From NCBI GenBank assembly GCA_017645765.1, contig JAGCNV010000079.1, forward strand, positions 1 to 64,000: a stretch of 64,000 nt of DNA. The letters run 5' to 3'. The stretch's first letter is position 1. Each line of letters begins with the position of its first letter. This DNA comes from a bacterium. Its GTDB lineage: Bacteria > UBP6 > UBA1177. The notes under the pieces are model-generated. The model was given only the letters and a program-made list of their open reading frames with translations, ran no database searches and was not told the DNA's origin. Positions 17,664 to 25,806 of the stretch are shown one piece after another. The translations under genes were made by a program, and so were the position numbers.

Positions 17664-18208
17664 AAAATTTTTATATCGGACTAATCCATAGCCCCGTTTT
17701 AAGAAACGGCGCAGCTATAACTTCTTCGATAACCAACCTTGATCTTCACGATATTGCAAGAGTGTGTGCAACTTATGATCTCGGCGGATATTTTGTGATC
17801 CATCCGGACGAAAAAATGCGCTCGATAGCAACTCAGCTCGCCTCTCACTGGACTCAGGGCGAAGGAAAAAACTACAATCCCGACAGGTTCAAGGCGCTTC
17901 AGGTCATGAAGATAGTTCCGAGTCTGGATGAAGCAAAAAAAGAGATCGAAGAAAAATGGGCAGTAAAACCTATAACGATCGGAACGACTGCGAGAAAAAA
18001 AGAAAAATCAATCACGATAAAAGAGCTGAAAGTTGAAAAAAACAGACCCGTTCTGATACTCTTCGGAACGGCTGGCGGAATGGAAGATAACTTTTTAGAT
18101 TCATTGGATTTTTTGCTTGAGCCGATAGACTTGGGAACAGGCTATAACCACTTAAGCGTAAGAAGCGCGGTGTCGATTTTTATTGACAGATTGAGTAGAA
18201 CTGACTAA
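17660..18208 (+). CDS. SPOUT-like RNA methyltransferase (Methyltrn_RNA_4 family)
   Basis: 182 aa. The N-terminus NFYIGLIHSPVLRNGAAITSSITNLDLHDIARVCATYDL and the C-terminus LILFGTAGGMEDNFLDSLDFLLEPI...YNHLSVRSAVSIFIDRL match a small family of predicted SAM-dependent RNA methyltransferases found next to trmD in deltaproteobacteria and some other anaerobes. The C-terminal GTAGGM and NHLSVRSA segments would form the trefoil knot. The target RNA is not known. It overlaps trmD by 4 bases (ATGA) and precedes rplS, so it is translated with the ribosome-modification genes. Confidence 0.78.
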   Translation: MKNFYIGLIHSPVLRNGAAITSSITNLDLHDIARVCATYDLGGYFVIHPDEKMRSIATQLASHWTQGEGKNYNPDRFKALQVMKIVPSLDEAKKEIEEKWAVKPITIGTTARKKEKSITIKELKVEKNRPVLILFGTAGGMEDNFLDSLDFLLEPIDLGTGYNHLSVRSAVSIFIDRLSRTD

Positions 18209-18241
18209 TATGCCGCCGCGTTATTTTTGGAGGAGTTAAAA

Positions 18242-18601
18242 ATGACAACCAACATTATTCAAAAACTTGAAAATCAGCAGAGAAGAATCGACCATTACTA
18301 TGTAAAACCGGGAGATAAAATCGAAGTTCACACCCGTATCATCGAAGGTGAAAAAGTTCGTATCCAGATCTTCAAAGGCGATGTCATCGCTATTAAAAAC
18401 GGTAGAGACAACAACAGAACGACAATAACAGTAAGAAAGTTCTCGGGCGGCTACGGCGTTGAGAAAATTTTCCCGCTTCACTCCCCGATGATCGAAAAGA
18501 TAGAGCTTGTAAACAGAGGTCTCGTCCGCAGAAGCAAACTTTACTATCAGAGACTTCGTAAAGGCAACGCAGCTAGAATCAAACCGAAAAACATCTGGTA
18601 G
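18242..18601 (+). CDS. rplS: 50S ribosomal protein L19
   Basis: 119 aa. Family signatures: PGDKIEVHTRIIEGEKVRIQIFKGDVIAIKNG, TITVRKFSGGYGVEKIFPLHSPMIEKIELV and the basic tail VRRSKLYYQRLRKGNAARIKPKN. L19 sits at the interface of the ribosomal subunits. The ATG with GGAGGAGTTAAAA is preferred over an in-frame ATG five codons earlier, which overlaps this RBS. The stop overlaps the GTG of the next gene by one base. Confidence 0.97.
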   Translation: MTTNIIQKLENQQRRIDHYYVKPGDKIEVHTRIIEGEKVRIQIFKGDVIAIKNGRDNNRTTITVRKFSGGYGVEKIFPLHSPMIEKIELVNRGLVRRSKLYYQRLRKGNAARIKPKNIW

Positions 18602-19596
18602 TGTTTTCGTTTTTATTCGCGTTATTTCTCGCATTTTCAGCAGAAAATCCTGTTTGCCAGTCAAGATTCGAAACAGCCGAAGAGTTATATAAATCGATTA
18701 TACTTCATTCTGACGATATTTCCGTCCGTCGGCAGTATCTAAAAAAATTCGGTTCCTGTATTTCGGAAGAAGGCATCAATATCATTGAAGAAAAGAATAT
18801 TGTTATCGTTGAAGAGCTTGACTGCACAAACCCGCTCGACGGAATAGAATTTTTCTTCAGAAATAAAAAACTGTGCTCACGCTCGGTCACTTTTTTCCCT
18901 TCAAAAAAAGTTTTCACAGCAAAAAAGAAAACTGTGCAGATATCACTTCCGGAAAACTGGAAACACATCGAAACTGCCGAAACGACGCTTTTTTACGACT
19001 CTACTGCAAAATTCGAGGAAAACAGCGACACGACTGGTCAGATTCTGGCAAAAAGCGGAGACGGAATTTTCACGAACCATCTCGGAAAAGTTATCCATCC
19101 CGAATTTATCTATGCGAAAGGAAACTGGGAAAAAGTTTTTCCGCTGCGCGAACTTTTCAGCCTCAAAATCAACAAAGACAACTCTTTCGATGTCAAAATC
19201 ATAACCGAAAACCGGCTTCCCTACGAAAAAAAGGAGCTTTTCGAGCTTCTGGATATCAAAGCCGACTCAACTAAAGAACCTTCTTTCGCTCCGAGCAGCT
19301 GCACCGTCAAAGGAAAAGACCTGAAAGGTATCAGAATTCCGAAAACCGAATACCTTGCGGATAAGGAAAGCGACCACGGAACATACAAAATCTCCTTACA
19401 TTATCCTGACTTGCAGAAAAAAGAGGCGGTTACTGCAAAAACTGAAAACTACGAGCTGAACATCATTTTTTCGGACGGATCGCTTGAAGCGACCCTCACT
19501 GTTTTCGTCAAGAAACTGACTCCTGAAGAAGCCTTGAACATCAGGGCTGCAATAAACCGCGAAATTCCGGCTTTCTTCGTTCAGACGGCAAAATAA
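18601..19596 (+). CDS. Predicted secreted protein of unknown function
   Basis: 331 aa. It begins with GTG that shares its first base with the rplS stop codon (TAGTG), which implies translational coupling. The N-terminus MFSFLFALFLAFSAENPVC is a signal-like hydrophobic stretch. The rest is a mix of beta-strand-like segments (VQISLPENWKHIETAETTLFYD, YKISLHYPDLQ, YELNIIFSDGSLEATLTVFVKKL) without a recognised motif. The only pair of nearby Cys is after the signal. No homolog was recognised. It is the last gene of the operon, with a terminator just beyond. Confidence 0.7.
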   Translation: MFSFLFALFLAFSAENPVCQSRFETAEELYKSIILHSDDISVRRQYLKKFGSCISEEGINIIEEKNIVIVEELDCTNPLDGIEFFFRNKKLCSRSVTFFPSKKVFTAKKKTVQISLPENWKHIETAETTLFYDSTAKFEENSDTTGQILAKSGDGIFTNHLGKVIHPEFIYAKGNWEKVFPLRELFSLKINKDNSFDVKIITENRLPYEKKELFELLDIKADSTKEPSFAPSSCTVKGKDLKGIRIPKTEYLADKESDHGTYKISLHYPDLQKKEAVTAKTENYELNIIFSDGSLEATLTVFVKKLTPEEALNIRAAINREIPAFFVQTAK

Positions 19597-19607
19597 ACAA
19601 AACCGCA

Positions 19608-19633
19608 GCGCCTCAAAAATAGGCGCAATTTTT
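19608..19633 (+). terminator. Intrinsic terminator ending the trmD-rplS operon
   Basis: gcgcct / aggcgc stem with a 7-nt A-rich loop followed by aattttt. Confidence 0.7.
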
Positions 19634-19635
19634 CC

Positions 19636-19663
19636 TTGCATTGGATATTTTTTTTACTATAAA
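19636..19663 (+). promoter_or_regulatory. Promoter of the glycine cleavage operon
   Basis: -35 TTGCAT (19636-19641), 16-nt spacer, -10 TATAAA (19658-19663). The leader is only about 40 nt, so no glycine riboswitch fits before gcvT. Confidence 0.6.
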
Positions 19664-19705
19664 CAACTGATTTTTTGTTTTCTTATAAATTTAAGAGAGG
19701 GAACT

Positions 19706-20815
19706 ATGAACAAGACTCCGTTATTTGAAAGACATGTAGCAATGGGCGCTACAATGGCTGAATTCGGCGGATGGGATATGCCGCTGTGGTATAAAACCGG
19801 TCAGACTGCCGAGCATAAGGCAACGCGTGAAAACTGCGGCCTTTTCGACATCTGCCACATGGGTGAATACATCATCACCGGAAAGGATTCCTTCGCTTTC
19901 TGGCAGAAGATCCTCACAAACGATGTAAGAATGATCGAAGACGGTCAGGCTCAGTACAACTTCATGCTCAACGAAAAAGGCTGCGTCATCGATGACTGCA
20001 TCGTTTACCGCTTCAACGAAGAAAAGTGGATGCTCGTCGTCAACGCAGGAACTCAGGACAGTGACTTCGAATGGCTCAAAAAGAACGCTCTTCCCGACAT
20101 GAAACTTGAAAATATCAGCGCTACTACCTGCAAACTTGACCTTCAGGGGCCTGCTGCTCCGAAACTCATCGCCGAAATCGCAGGAAGAGAGACAATCGAA
20201 GGACTTAAATTCTTCCGCTTCGCAGACAACGTAAACCTTGACGGAATCAAGGTTCTCCTCAGCAGAACGGGCTACACCGGCGAGATCGGCTTCGAGATCT
20301 ACTGTGATATAAAAGAGACCGTAAAACTTTGGGATCTTCTTCTTACGAGAGGCGAAAAATACGGGATCATGCCGGCAGGACTCGGCGCAAGAGACACTCT
20401 GAGACTTGAAGCAGGTCTTCCGCTTTCGGGTCACGAAGTACGTCCGGACGTAGTTGCAGCGGGAACTCCGTGGGAATTCGCGATCAGCTACGAGCACGAT
20501 TTCATCGGCAAAGAGCCGCTTATGGCTGCAAAAGGAACGATCTTCGCTTATGCGATCACGGTCGAAGGCAAGAGAAAACCGGGCGACCACTCGAAAGTTC
20601 TCTACAAAGGCGAAGAGATCGGCGTTCTCACGTCCGAGATCATGGCTGTTTCACTCGGAATGGTTCCTGCAGGATTCATCAGAGTAAACAAAGAGCTTGC
20701 TCTTGACGAAGAGATCGAACTTCTGAACGAAAAAGGCAAGACTTTCAAGGCTTTTGTCAAGGCAAATCCGCTTGTAAAGGGCACTTCAAGAAAGAAAATG
20801 GCTTCAATGTTATAA
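19706..20815 (+). CDS. gcvT: Glycine cleavage system T protein (aminomethyltransferase)
   Basis: 369 aa. It transfers the methylene group from the aminomethyl-lipoyl arm of the H protein to tetrahydrofolate and releases ammonia. Signatures: PLFERHVAMGATMAEFGGWDMPLWY, the catalytic-region FDICHMGEYIITG, NDCIVYRF-type segment DDCIVYRFNEEKWMLVVNA, LSRTGYTGEIGFEIY, and GLGARDTLRLEAGLPLSGHEV with the folate-binding residues. RBS AGAGAGGGAACT. First gene of gcvT-gcvH-gcvPA-gcvPB, cytoplasmic; no lpd is in view. Confidence 0.96.
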   Translation: MNKTPLFERHVAMGATMAEFGGWDMPLWYKTGQTAEHKATRENCGLFDICHMGEYIITGKDSFAFWQKILTNDVRMIEDGQAQYNFMLNEKGCVIDDCIVYRFNEEKWMLVVNAGTQDSDFEWLKKNALPDMKLENISATTCKLDLQGPAAPKLIAEIAGRETIEGLKFFRFADNVNLDGIKVLLSRTGYTGEIGFEIYCDIKETVKLWDLLLTRGEKYGIMPAGLGARDTLRLEAGLPLSGHEVRPDVVAAGTPWEFAISYEHDFIGKEPLMAAKGTIFAYAITVEGKRKPGDHSKVLYKGEEIGVLTSEIMAVSLGMVPAGFIRVNKELALDEEIELLNEKGKTFKAFVKANPLVKGTSRKKMASML

Positions 20816-20845
20816 CTTTTAATAACTTTTTTTGAGGAGAAAATC

Positions 20846-21247
20846 ATGGCAAACTACAATGTTCCTTCCGAACTCAGGTATTCGGAAACTCACGAATGGG
20901 TAAAGGATCTCGGTAACAAAAGATACCGTCTCGGTATCTCCGACTTCGCAGCTCAGCATGCCGGCGACATCACCTACGTTGAACTTCCGGAAACTGAGAC
21001 CGTTATCGACAAAGACGGCGTTGACTGCACGATCGAGACCGTAAAAAGCTCCGAAGACATCTGCAACCAGATCTCCGGAACCATCGTTGCTGTAAACGAC
21101 ATGCTTGAAGACAGCCCCGAGACAGTAAGCAGCGACTGCTACGGCGACGGCTGGCTTTACGAAGTCGAAGCGGAAAGCGACGAGGATTTCAACTCGCTCA
21201 TGACTGCTGAAGAATACGAAGAATTCCTTGCAACACAGGAAGACTAA
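20846..21247 (+). CDS. gcvH: Glycine cleavage system H protein
   Basis: 133 aa. Carries the lipoyl arm that moves between the P, T and L proteins. The lipoylated Lys is in CTIETVKSSEDICN (about residue 65), in the usual ExVKxxxD setting. The N-terminal YSETHEWV and late DGWLYEVE segments are typical. RBS TGAGGAGAAAATC, 30 bases after gcvT. A clear hairpin-T-run follows it, before gcvPA. Confidence 0.96.
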   Translation: MANYNVPSELRYSETHEWVKDLGNKRYRLGISDFAAQHAGDITYVELPETETVIDKDGVDCTIETVKSSEDICNQISGTIVAVNDMLEDSPETVSSDCYGDGWLYEVEAESDEDFNSLMTAEEYEEFLATQED

Positions 21248-21272
21248 GCGTTTCAGGACTTTTTGAATGTCG

Positions 21273-21300
21273 GGGGAGCGTTTTTCGTTCCCCTTTTTTT
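21273..21300 (+). terminator. Intrinsic terminator inside the gcv operon, between gcvH and gcvPA
   Basis: ggggagcg (21273-21280) pairs with cgttcccc (21286-21293), one G-U, loop of five T, followed by seven T. It probably reduces rather than blocks transcription into gcvPA, giving more T and H protein than P protein. Confidence 0.78.
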
Positions 21301-21323
21301 ATTAAACACTTGCGAGGTAAAAA

Positions 21324-22682
21324 ATGAGATACCTTCCGATAACGGATAAAGAGAGAAAAGAGATGCTTGACAAGATCGGCGTACAGTCGGTCGAAGCGCT
21401 CTTTTCACCGCTTCCGCAGAACGTTCTCCTCAAAAAAGAGCTGAATATCCCTTCTGCGAAAAGCGAACCTGAACTTGAAAAGATCATGGACGAGCTCGGT
21501 AAGGAAAATTCGGGCGCGAACATGCTTTCCTTCCTCGGCGGCGGCTGCTACAAACACCACTGCCCCGCTCTCGTCGACCAGATGATCTCGAGAAGCGAAT
21601 TCTACACATCCTACACTCCCTATCAGCCCGAAGTAAGCCAGGGAACGCTGCAGGCGATCTTTGAATTCCAGACAATGATAGCGAACCTTTTCAAAATGGA
21701 TGTCGCGAACGCTTCGATGTACGACGGCGCAACGGCTTCGGCTGAAGCAGTCCTCATGTCGCACAAGATCCAGACGAAGAGACACAAAGTCCTCATCGCT
21801 TCCACCGTCAATCCGCAGTACATCCAGACGATCAGAACCTACACAGGATTTGTCGTAGATTCGATCGAACTCCTTGAAATGGATGCCGCTACGGGCTGCG
21901 TCGCAGAAAAAGAACTCGAAAAGATCGATGAAGACACCATCTGCGTAGTTTTCCAGTATCCGAACTACTTCGGCATGATCGAAAACATCCGCAAGATCTC
22001 GGCAGTTACGCACGAAAAAGGCGCTCTGCTCATTCCGGTCATCACCGAAACGACGGCTCTCGGAATCCTTGCCGCACCCGGCGACATCGACGCTGACATC
22101 GCAGTCGGCGACGGTCAGGCACTCGGTATTCCGGTAAACTTCGGCGGCCCCGGCGTAGGTCTTTTCACCTGCAAGGAAAAATACATGAGAAAGATGCCCG
22201 GCAGACTTATCGGCCAGACAGTCGACAAGAACGGCAACCGCTGCTTCGTTCTCACCCTTTCGGCACGTGAACAGCACATCAAACGCGAAAAGGCGACCTC
22301 GAACATCTGCTCCAACCAGGGACTTATGGCGACGGCAGCTTCCATCTACCTCGCTACGATGGGCAAGGAAGGAATGAAGGAAGTCGCTCTCATGAACCTC
22401 AAACGTGCGGATTACCTCAAGAACAGGATCGAGAAGGAGACTCCGTGCAAAGTCGCTTTCAAAGGAAGCAACTACAACGAATTCACGATCCTCACACCGG
22501 GATGCGCATGCTGCGTACTCAAAGCACTTGCGGAAAAGGGAATCCTCGGCGGAATCCACGCGAAAAAATACTACCCCGAACTTGAAAACGCGGTCATCGT
22601 CAACACGACGGAGATCCACAGCTACGAAGAGCTTGACAAGTTCGTTGCGGCACTCAAAGAAGTTACAGGAGGTGCAAAATGA
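21324..22682 (+). CDS. gcvPA: Glycine dehydrogenase (decarboxylating) subunit 1
   Basis: 452 aa. N-terminal half of the two-subunit P protein, which decarboxylates glycine using PLP and loads the aminomethyl group on the H protein. It has the PLP-fold type I scaffold without the Schiff-base Lys. Signatures: RYLPITDKERKEMLDKIG, FLGGGCYKHHCPALVDQM, YTPYQPEVSQGTLQAIFEFQTMIANL, YDGATASAEAV, and VGDGQALGIPVNFGGPGVGLF. RBS TGCGAGGTAAAAA. Ends with an ATGA overlap into gcvPB. Confidence 0.96.
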   Translation: MRYLPITDKERKEMLDKIGVQSVEALFSPLPQNVLLKKELNIPSAKSEPELEKIMDELGKENSGANMLSFLGGGCYKHHCPALVDQMISRSEFYTSYTPYQPEVSQGTLQAIFEFQTMIANLFKMDVANASMYDGATASAEAVLMSHKIQTKRHKVLIASTVNPQYIQTIRTYTGFVVDSIELLEMDAATGCVAEKELEKIDEDTICVVFQYPNYFGMIENIRKISAVTHEKGALLIPVITETTALGILAAPGDIDADIAVGDGQALGIPVNFGGPGVGLFTCKEKYMRKMPGRLIGQTVDKNGNRCFVLTLSAREQHIKREKATSNICSNQGLMATAASIYLATMGKEGMKEVALMNLKRADYLKNRIEKETPCKVAFKGSNYNEFTILTPGCACCVLKALAEKGILGGIHAKKYYPELENAVIVNTTEIHSYEELDKFVAALKEVTGGAK

Positions 22683-24148
22683 GTTACCCCGGAATGAAAG
22701 ACCTCAAACTTAAAGAATCGGTCATTTTTGAAAGAAGCCGCGAAGGAAGACGCGGATATTCGCTTCCCGAAGAAGACCTCAAAGGCGCTGAAAACATACT
22801 TCCGGCAGAGCTCCGCAGAGACGATCTCGACCTTCCGGAACTCAGCGAAGTCGATGTCGTCCGCCACTACACGAGACTTTCGACTTACAACTACAGCCTT
22901 GACCACGGTTTCTATCCGCTCGGCAGCTGCACGATGAAGTATAACCCGAAGATCAACGAAAAACTTGTCAGAAACCCGCAGTTCACAGAGCTTCACCCCG
23001 AAACTCCGGCTCCTTACGCGCAGGGAACTCTCAAGATCATGTTCGAAATGCAGAGAATGCTCGCTGAGATCGGCGGCTTTGCGGCATGCACGCTCAATCC
23101 CGCTGCAGGCGCACACGGCGAATACACCGGTATCGGCATCATCAGAAGCTACTTCGACAAGATCGGCGACAAGAAACGTAAAAAAATAATCATCCCCGAC
23201 AGCGCGCACGGCACCAACCCGGCAAGCTGCGCTCTAAACGGATTTGAAGTCGTAGTCCTTCAGAGCGACGAACACGGAAAGGTCAACCTTGAGACGCTCA
23301 AATCGCTCCTCACAGACGAAGTTGCAGGCATCATGCTCACCAACCCGAACACGCTCGGCGTTTTCGAAAGCGACATCCTCGCGATCACGAAGATGGTCCA
23401 CGATGCAGGCGGCCTTGTTTACGGCGACGGCGCAAACATGAACGCACTTCTCGGTGTTGCAAGACCTGGAGACATGGGGATCGACGTCCTTCACTACAAC
23501 CTGCACAAGACCTTCTCGACTCCTCACGGCGGCGGCGGCCCCGGAGCAGGTCCTGTCGGCGTATGCGAAAAACTCGTTGAATTCCTTCCGAACCCGTTCG
23601 TAGTCCTCAAAGACGGACTTTACACCTTCAACGATTCCGACAATTCAATGGGAAGAGTCCGCTCATTCTACGGAAACATGGGCGTAACGCTCAAAGCGTT
23701 CATCTATATCCTTGAATACGGAAAGGAACATCTCGGCGAGACCGCTAAAAACGCTGTTCTCAACGCGAACTACATCAAAGCGTGCCTTCGTGACTACTAC
23801 CACCTCAAATACAAATCAGACACGCTCCACGAAGTCGTTTTCGACGATTCCGAAATGCCGAACCACATCACCACGATGGATATCGCGAAAGCACTCATCG
23901 ACCGCGGCTACCATCCGCCGACAGTCTACTTCCCGCTCATCGTTCACGGCGCACTCATGATCGAGCCCACCGAAAGCGAAAGCAAAGAGACTCTTGACGA
24001 GTTCATCGAAGCGATGATCGACATCGCCGAGACCGCGAAGACCAACCCCGAAAACATCCTCAACGCTCCGCTCAACACCGCTGTCAGCCGCCCGGATGAA
24101 ACACTCGCGGCAAGAAAACCCGTTCTGAAATGGACAAGAGGGGAATAA
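22679..24148 (+). CDS. gcvPB: Glycine dehydrogenase (decarboxylating) subunit 2
   Basis: 489 aa. Carries the catalytic PLP site; the Schiff-base Lys is in DVLHYNLHKTFSTPHGGGGPGAGPVGV (about residue 275). Other signatures: YPLGSCTMKYNPKINE, HPETPAPYAQGTLKIMFEMQ, HGTNPASCALNGFEVV and MLTNPNTLGVFE. The RBS (CAGGAGGTGCAAA) lies in the last codons of gcvPA. Split P proteins of this type are usual in anaerobes and Gram-positives. Confidence 0.96.
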   Translation: MSYPGMKDLKLKESVIFERSREGRRGYSLPEEDLKGAENILPAELRRDDLDLPELSEVDVVRHYTRLSTYNYSLDHGFYPLGSCTMKYNPKINEKLVRNPQFTELHPETPAPYAQGTLKIMFEMQRMLAEIGGFAACTLNPAAGAHGEYTGIGIIRSYFDKIGDKKRKKIIIPDSAHGTNPASCALNGFEVVVLQSDEHGKVNLETLKSLLTDEVAGIMLTNPNTLGVFESDILAITKMVHDAGGLVYGDGANMNALLGVARPGDMGIDVLHYNLHKTFSTPHGGGGPGAGPVGVCEKLVEFLPNPFVVLKDGLYTFNDSDNSMGRVRSFYGNMGVTLKAFIYILEYGKEHLGETAKNAVLNANYIKACLRDYYHLKYKSDTLHEVVFDDSEMPNHITTMDIAKALIDRGYHPPTVYFPLIVHGALMIEPTESESKETLDEFIEAMIDIAETAKTNPENILNAPLNTAVSRPDETLAARKPVLKWTRGE

Positions 24149-24166
24149 TCAGGGAAATATCAAGTA

Positions 24167-24193
24167 TAAAAAAAGGGCGGCTTCTGCCGCCCC
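24167..24193 (-). terminator. Strong terminator shared by the RiPP precursor gene and gcvPB
   Basis: gggcggc (24175-24181) and gccgccc (24186-24192) form a 7-bp GC stem. Read on the minus strand it is followed by at least seven T, ending the precursor gene; in the plus direction the flank is CAAAAATTTTTGG, a weaker terminator for gcvPB. Confidence 0.82.
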
Positions 24194-24219
24194 AAAAATT
24201 TTTGGATGTTGTCTGATTG

Positions 24220-24486
24220 TTACTGCATATAACCCTGACATGAAGCTGTGCAACCGCCATAGCAGCTTCCATCACAAGAGCCCTGACAACCGTAACCACA
24301 AGCTGTAGGCTGCTGAGAAATTTCTTCAGCATCTACAACAGCTGATGCCGGAAGAGAAAGAAGCTGATTCAGGTCGTTAACATCTTTTTCAGGCAGCGTA
24401 AACTGTGCAACAACCGGTGTAAACATTGCAAAAAGCATTGCTTCCTTAACAAGATTTTCCGGAAGCAGAAGTTTTGAAATTTTCAT
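24220..24486 (-). CDS. Putative RiPP precursor with six Cys at an exact 4-residue period
   Basis: 88 aa, starting at the ATG after AAGGAGGATCTC. Residues 1-60 look like a leader: MKISKLLLPENLVKEAM, a hydrophobic stretch (LFAMFTPVVAQF) and an acidic/Leu-rich part (LPEKDVNDLNQLLSLP). The last 27 residues are the presumed core, with Cys at 63, 67, 71, 75, 79 and 83 separated by small and polar residues (GYG, QGS, DGS, YGG, TAS). Such CxxxC ladders next to a SPASM radical SAM enzyme are typical of sactipeptide/ranthipeptide-type precursors, for example the Clo7bot-like Cys-rich peptides. The precursor role is inferred from this neighbourhood. Modification, cleavage and export genes are not obvious apart from the maturase. 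Confidence 0.78.
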   Translation of the reverse strand: MKISKLLLPENLVKEAMLFAMFTPVVAQFTLPEKDVNDLNQLLSLPASAVVDAEEISQQPTACGYGCQGSCDGSCYGGCTASCQGYMQ

Positions 24487-24511
24487 GAGATCCTCCTTAA
24501 AAAAAATTATT

Positions 24512-24532
24512 AAAAAAGGGGTTGTTAACCCC
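24512..24532 (-). terminator. Hairpin-T-run between the radical SAM gene and the precursor gene
   Basis: Minus strand GGGGTT AAC AACCCC followed by six T, three bases beyond the maturase stop codon. The precursor lies downstream, so it is either expressed by read-through or from its own promoter in the short AT-rich gap. Confidence 0.75.
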
Positions 24533-24534
24533 AA

Positions 24535-25650
24535 CTAAACTCGTTTCCCTCCGAACAGACTGTTTATCTTTAAAACAGCTTTTATTGTCTGCTTTTCTGT
24601 TTCTGTGATTTCAGACATATTTTTGTTTAGAAATCTTTTACCCTGGAAATATGCATTTGCAATCGCTTTAATTTTGGCAAGTTCACATTTCATCTGCGAT
24701 TTTTCGGCGAAAGATCCTGTTAAAGCAAAATTAGCTGCATAGCAGTCGATGCAGACAGGAAAAAGATAACAATTGTTAAAACAATCATCATTTATAAACA
24801 GTTTCTCATCTGATAAATCCATTTTCTTTATTTCAGCAATCTGTTCTTCATTCATGGAAACAGGAGAAGAAAATGTACAAAAATATTCCTGACCGTCTAA
24901 ATCTATTACGCGCATTCCGTTGCCGCCTATTCCGCACTGTCTGCGATATTCTTTTTCAGCTTCACATCTTGCCAAAGGAAGACTGAAAATCTGTGCCGGC
25001 TTAACTTCGGGGTGAGCAACATACCAGTCAGCCAGTTTAAAAAGCTGCTCCGTTATGATTTCCAGATTTTTACCGGGATCCTTGATATCCTGACCTTCGG
25101 CAAAATTTGATCCGTTGATCTTAAACCCTTTTTCATGTAAAAAAATGAAGTCTTCAGCAAGATCAGCTAAATTTTTATCGGAAATAGTCATTTTTACAGG
25201 TTCGTCAGGCCAGTTTTTATGAAAAAAATCCAAATCAATTTTATCAAATGAATTGCTGCGGTTCAGATCATGCGTCTTTTTTTTGCCGTCCAGACTAAGA
25301 CAGATATAAAAATAATTCTTGTGGGCAGTCAGCCATTCTTTAATTTCGTCCGTCAGAACAGTTCCGTTCGTATCTGCATAAAAGCAGTAGCTCTTAGGCC
25401 AAGTCCTGCTCCATGTCCACTCGCAGACTTCTTTTACAATAGGAAATTCAAGGAAAGGTTCTCCACCGAAAAAACCTATTTTAATCTCTTCGTAATCTCC
25501 TGTTGTCAGGTACTTTTCAACAGTTTTTTTGGCAAATTCGATATCCATTTTTCGCAAATCTTTGTGATGTTCGTAACAGTAAACACAGTTCAGATTGCAA
25601 CGGTGCGTTATAATCAGCGTCAGTTCAAAGGGCGGCTTCTTTTCAACCAT
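24535..25650 (-). CDS. Radical SAM/SPASM peptide maturase
   Basis: 371 aa from the ATG preceded by AAGGAGAAAATA (an upstream in-frame start overlaps this RBS). The radical SAM [4Fe-4S] motif is CNLNCVYC (about residues 24-31), followed by GFFGGEPFLEF (the GGEP SAM-binding motif) and SLDGKKKTHDLNR. The C-terminal SPASM-type region has CGIGGNGMRVIDLDGQEYFC and CFNNCYLFPVCIDCYAANF plus a later Cys, enough for auxiliary clusters. Enzymes of this class install thioether or C-C crosslinks in Cys-rich peptides, and the Cys-ladder peptide immediately downstream is the evident substrate. Divergent from an XRE regulator. Confidence 0.85.
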   Translation of the reverse strand: MVEKKPPFELTLIITHRCNLNCVYCYEHHKDLRKMDIEFAKKTVEKYLTTGDYEEIKIGFFGGEPFLEFPIVKEVCEWTWSRTWPKSYCFYADTNGTVLTDEIKEWLTAHKNYFYICLSLDGKKKTHDLNRSNSFDKIDLDFFHKNWPDEPVKMTISDKNLADLAEDFIFLHEKGFKINGSNFAEGQDIKDPGKNLEIITEQLFKLADWYVAHPEVKPAQIFSLPLARCEAEKEYRRQCGIGGNGMRVIDLDGQEYFCTFSSPVSMNEEQIAEIKKMDLSDEKLFINDDCFNNCYLFPVCIDCYAANFALTGSFAEKSQMKCELAKIKAIANAYFQGKRFLNKNMSEITETEKQTIKAVLKINSLFGGKRV

Positions 25651-25689
25651 TATTTTCTCCTTATCAGCATGAACCAAAAAATTCCGGTA

Positions 25690-25717
25690 AATATACCACG
25701 AAAGGTTGTAAAATCAA
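25690..25717 (-). promoter_or_regulatory. Promoter of the radical SAM/RiPP locus
   Basis: Minus strand -35 TTGATT (25712-25717), 16-nt spacer, -10 TATATT (25690-25695), within the divergent region shared with the XRE gene. Confidence 0.55.
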
Positions 25718-25792
25718 GAAAACAAAACCTTTTATTGGTGTTTTTGCTTTAAAAACTACATTAAATGCGGTTCTTTTAGAAATTTTTATATT

Positions 25793-25798
25793 TATATT
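25793..25798 (+). promoter_or_regulatory. -10 box suggesting a leaderless XRE transcript
   Basis: TATATT ends eight bases before the ATG of the XRE gene, which has no Shine-Dalgarno sequence. Transcription would begin at or next to the start codon. No convincing -35 is present. Confidence 0.35.
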
Positions 25799-25806
25799 TA
25801 CACGCC

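Noticed and set aside
19597-19705. Glycine riboswitch before gcvT
   Set aside because: The gap holds a terminator and a promoter and leaves only about 40 nt of leader; no paired aptamer fits.
21405-22619. 404-codon open frame opposite gcvPA
   Set aside because: Shadow of a conserved gene, with no start signal or recognisable domain.
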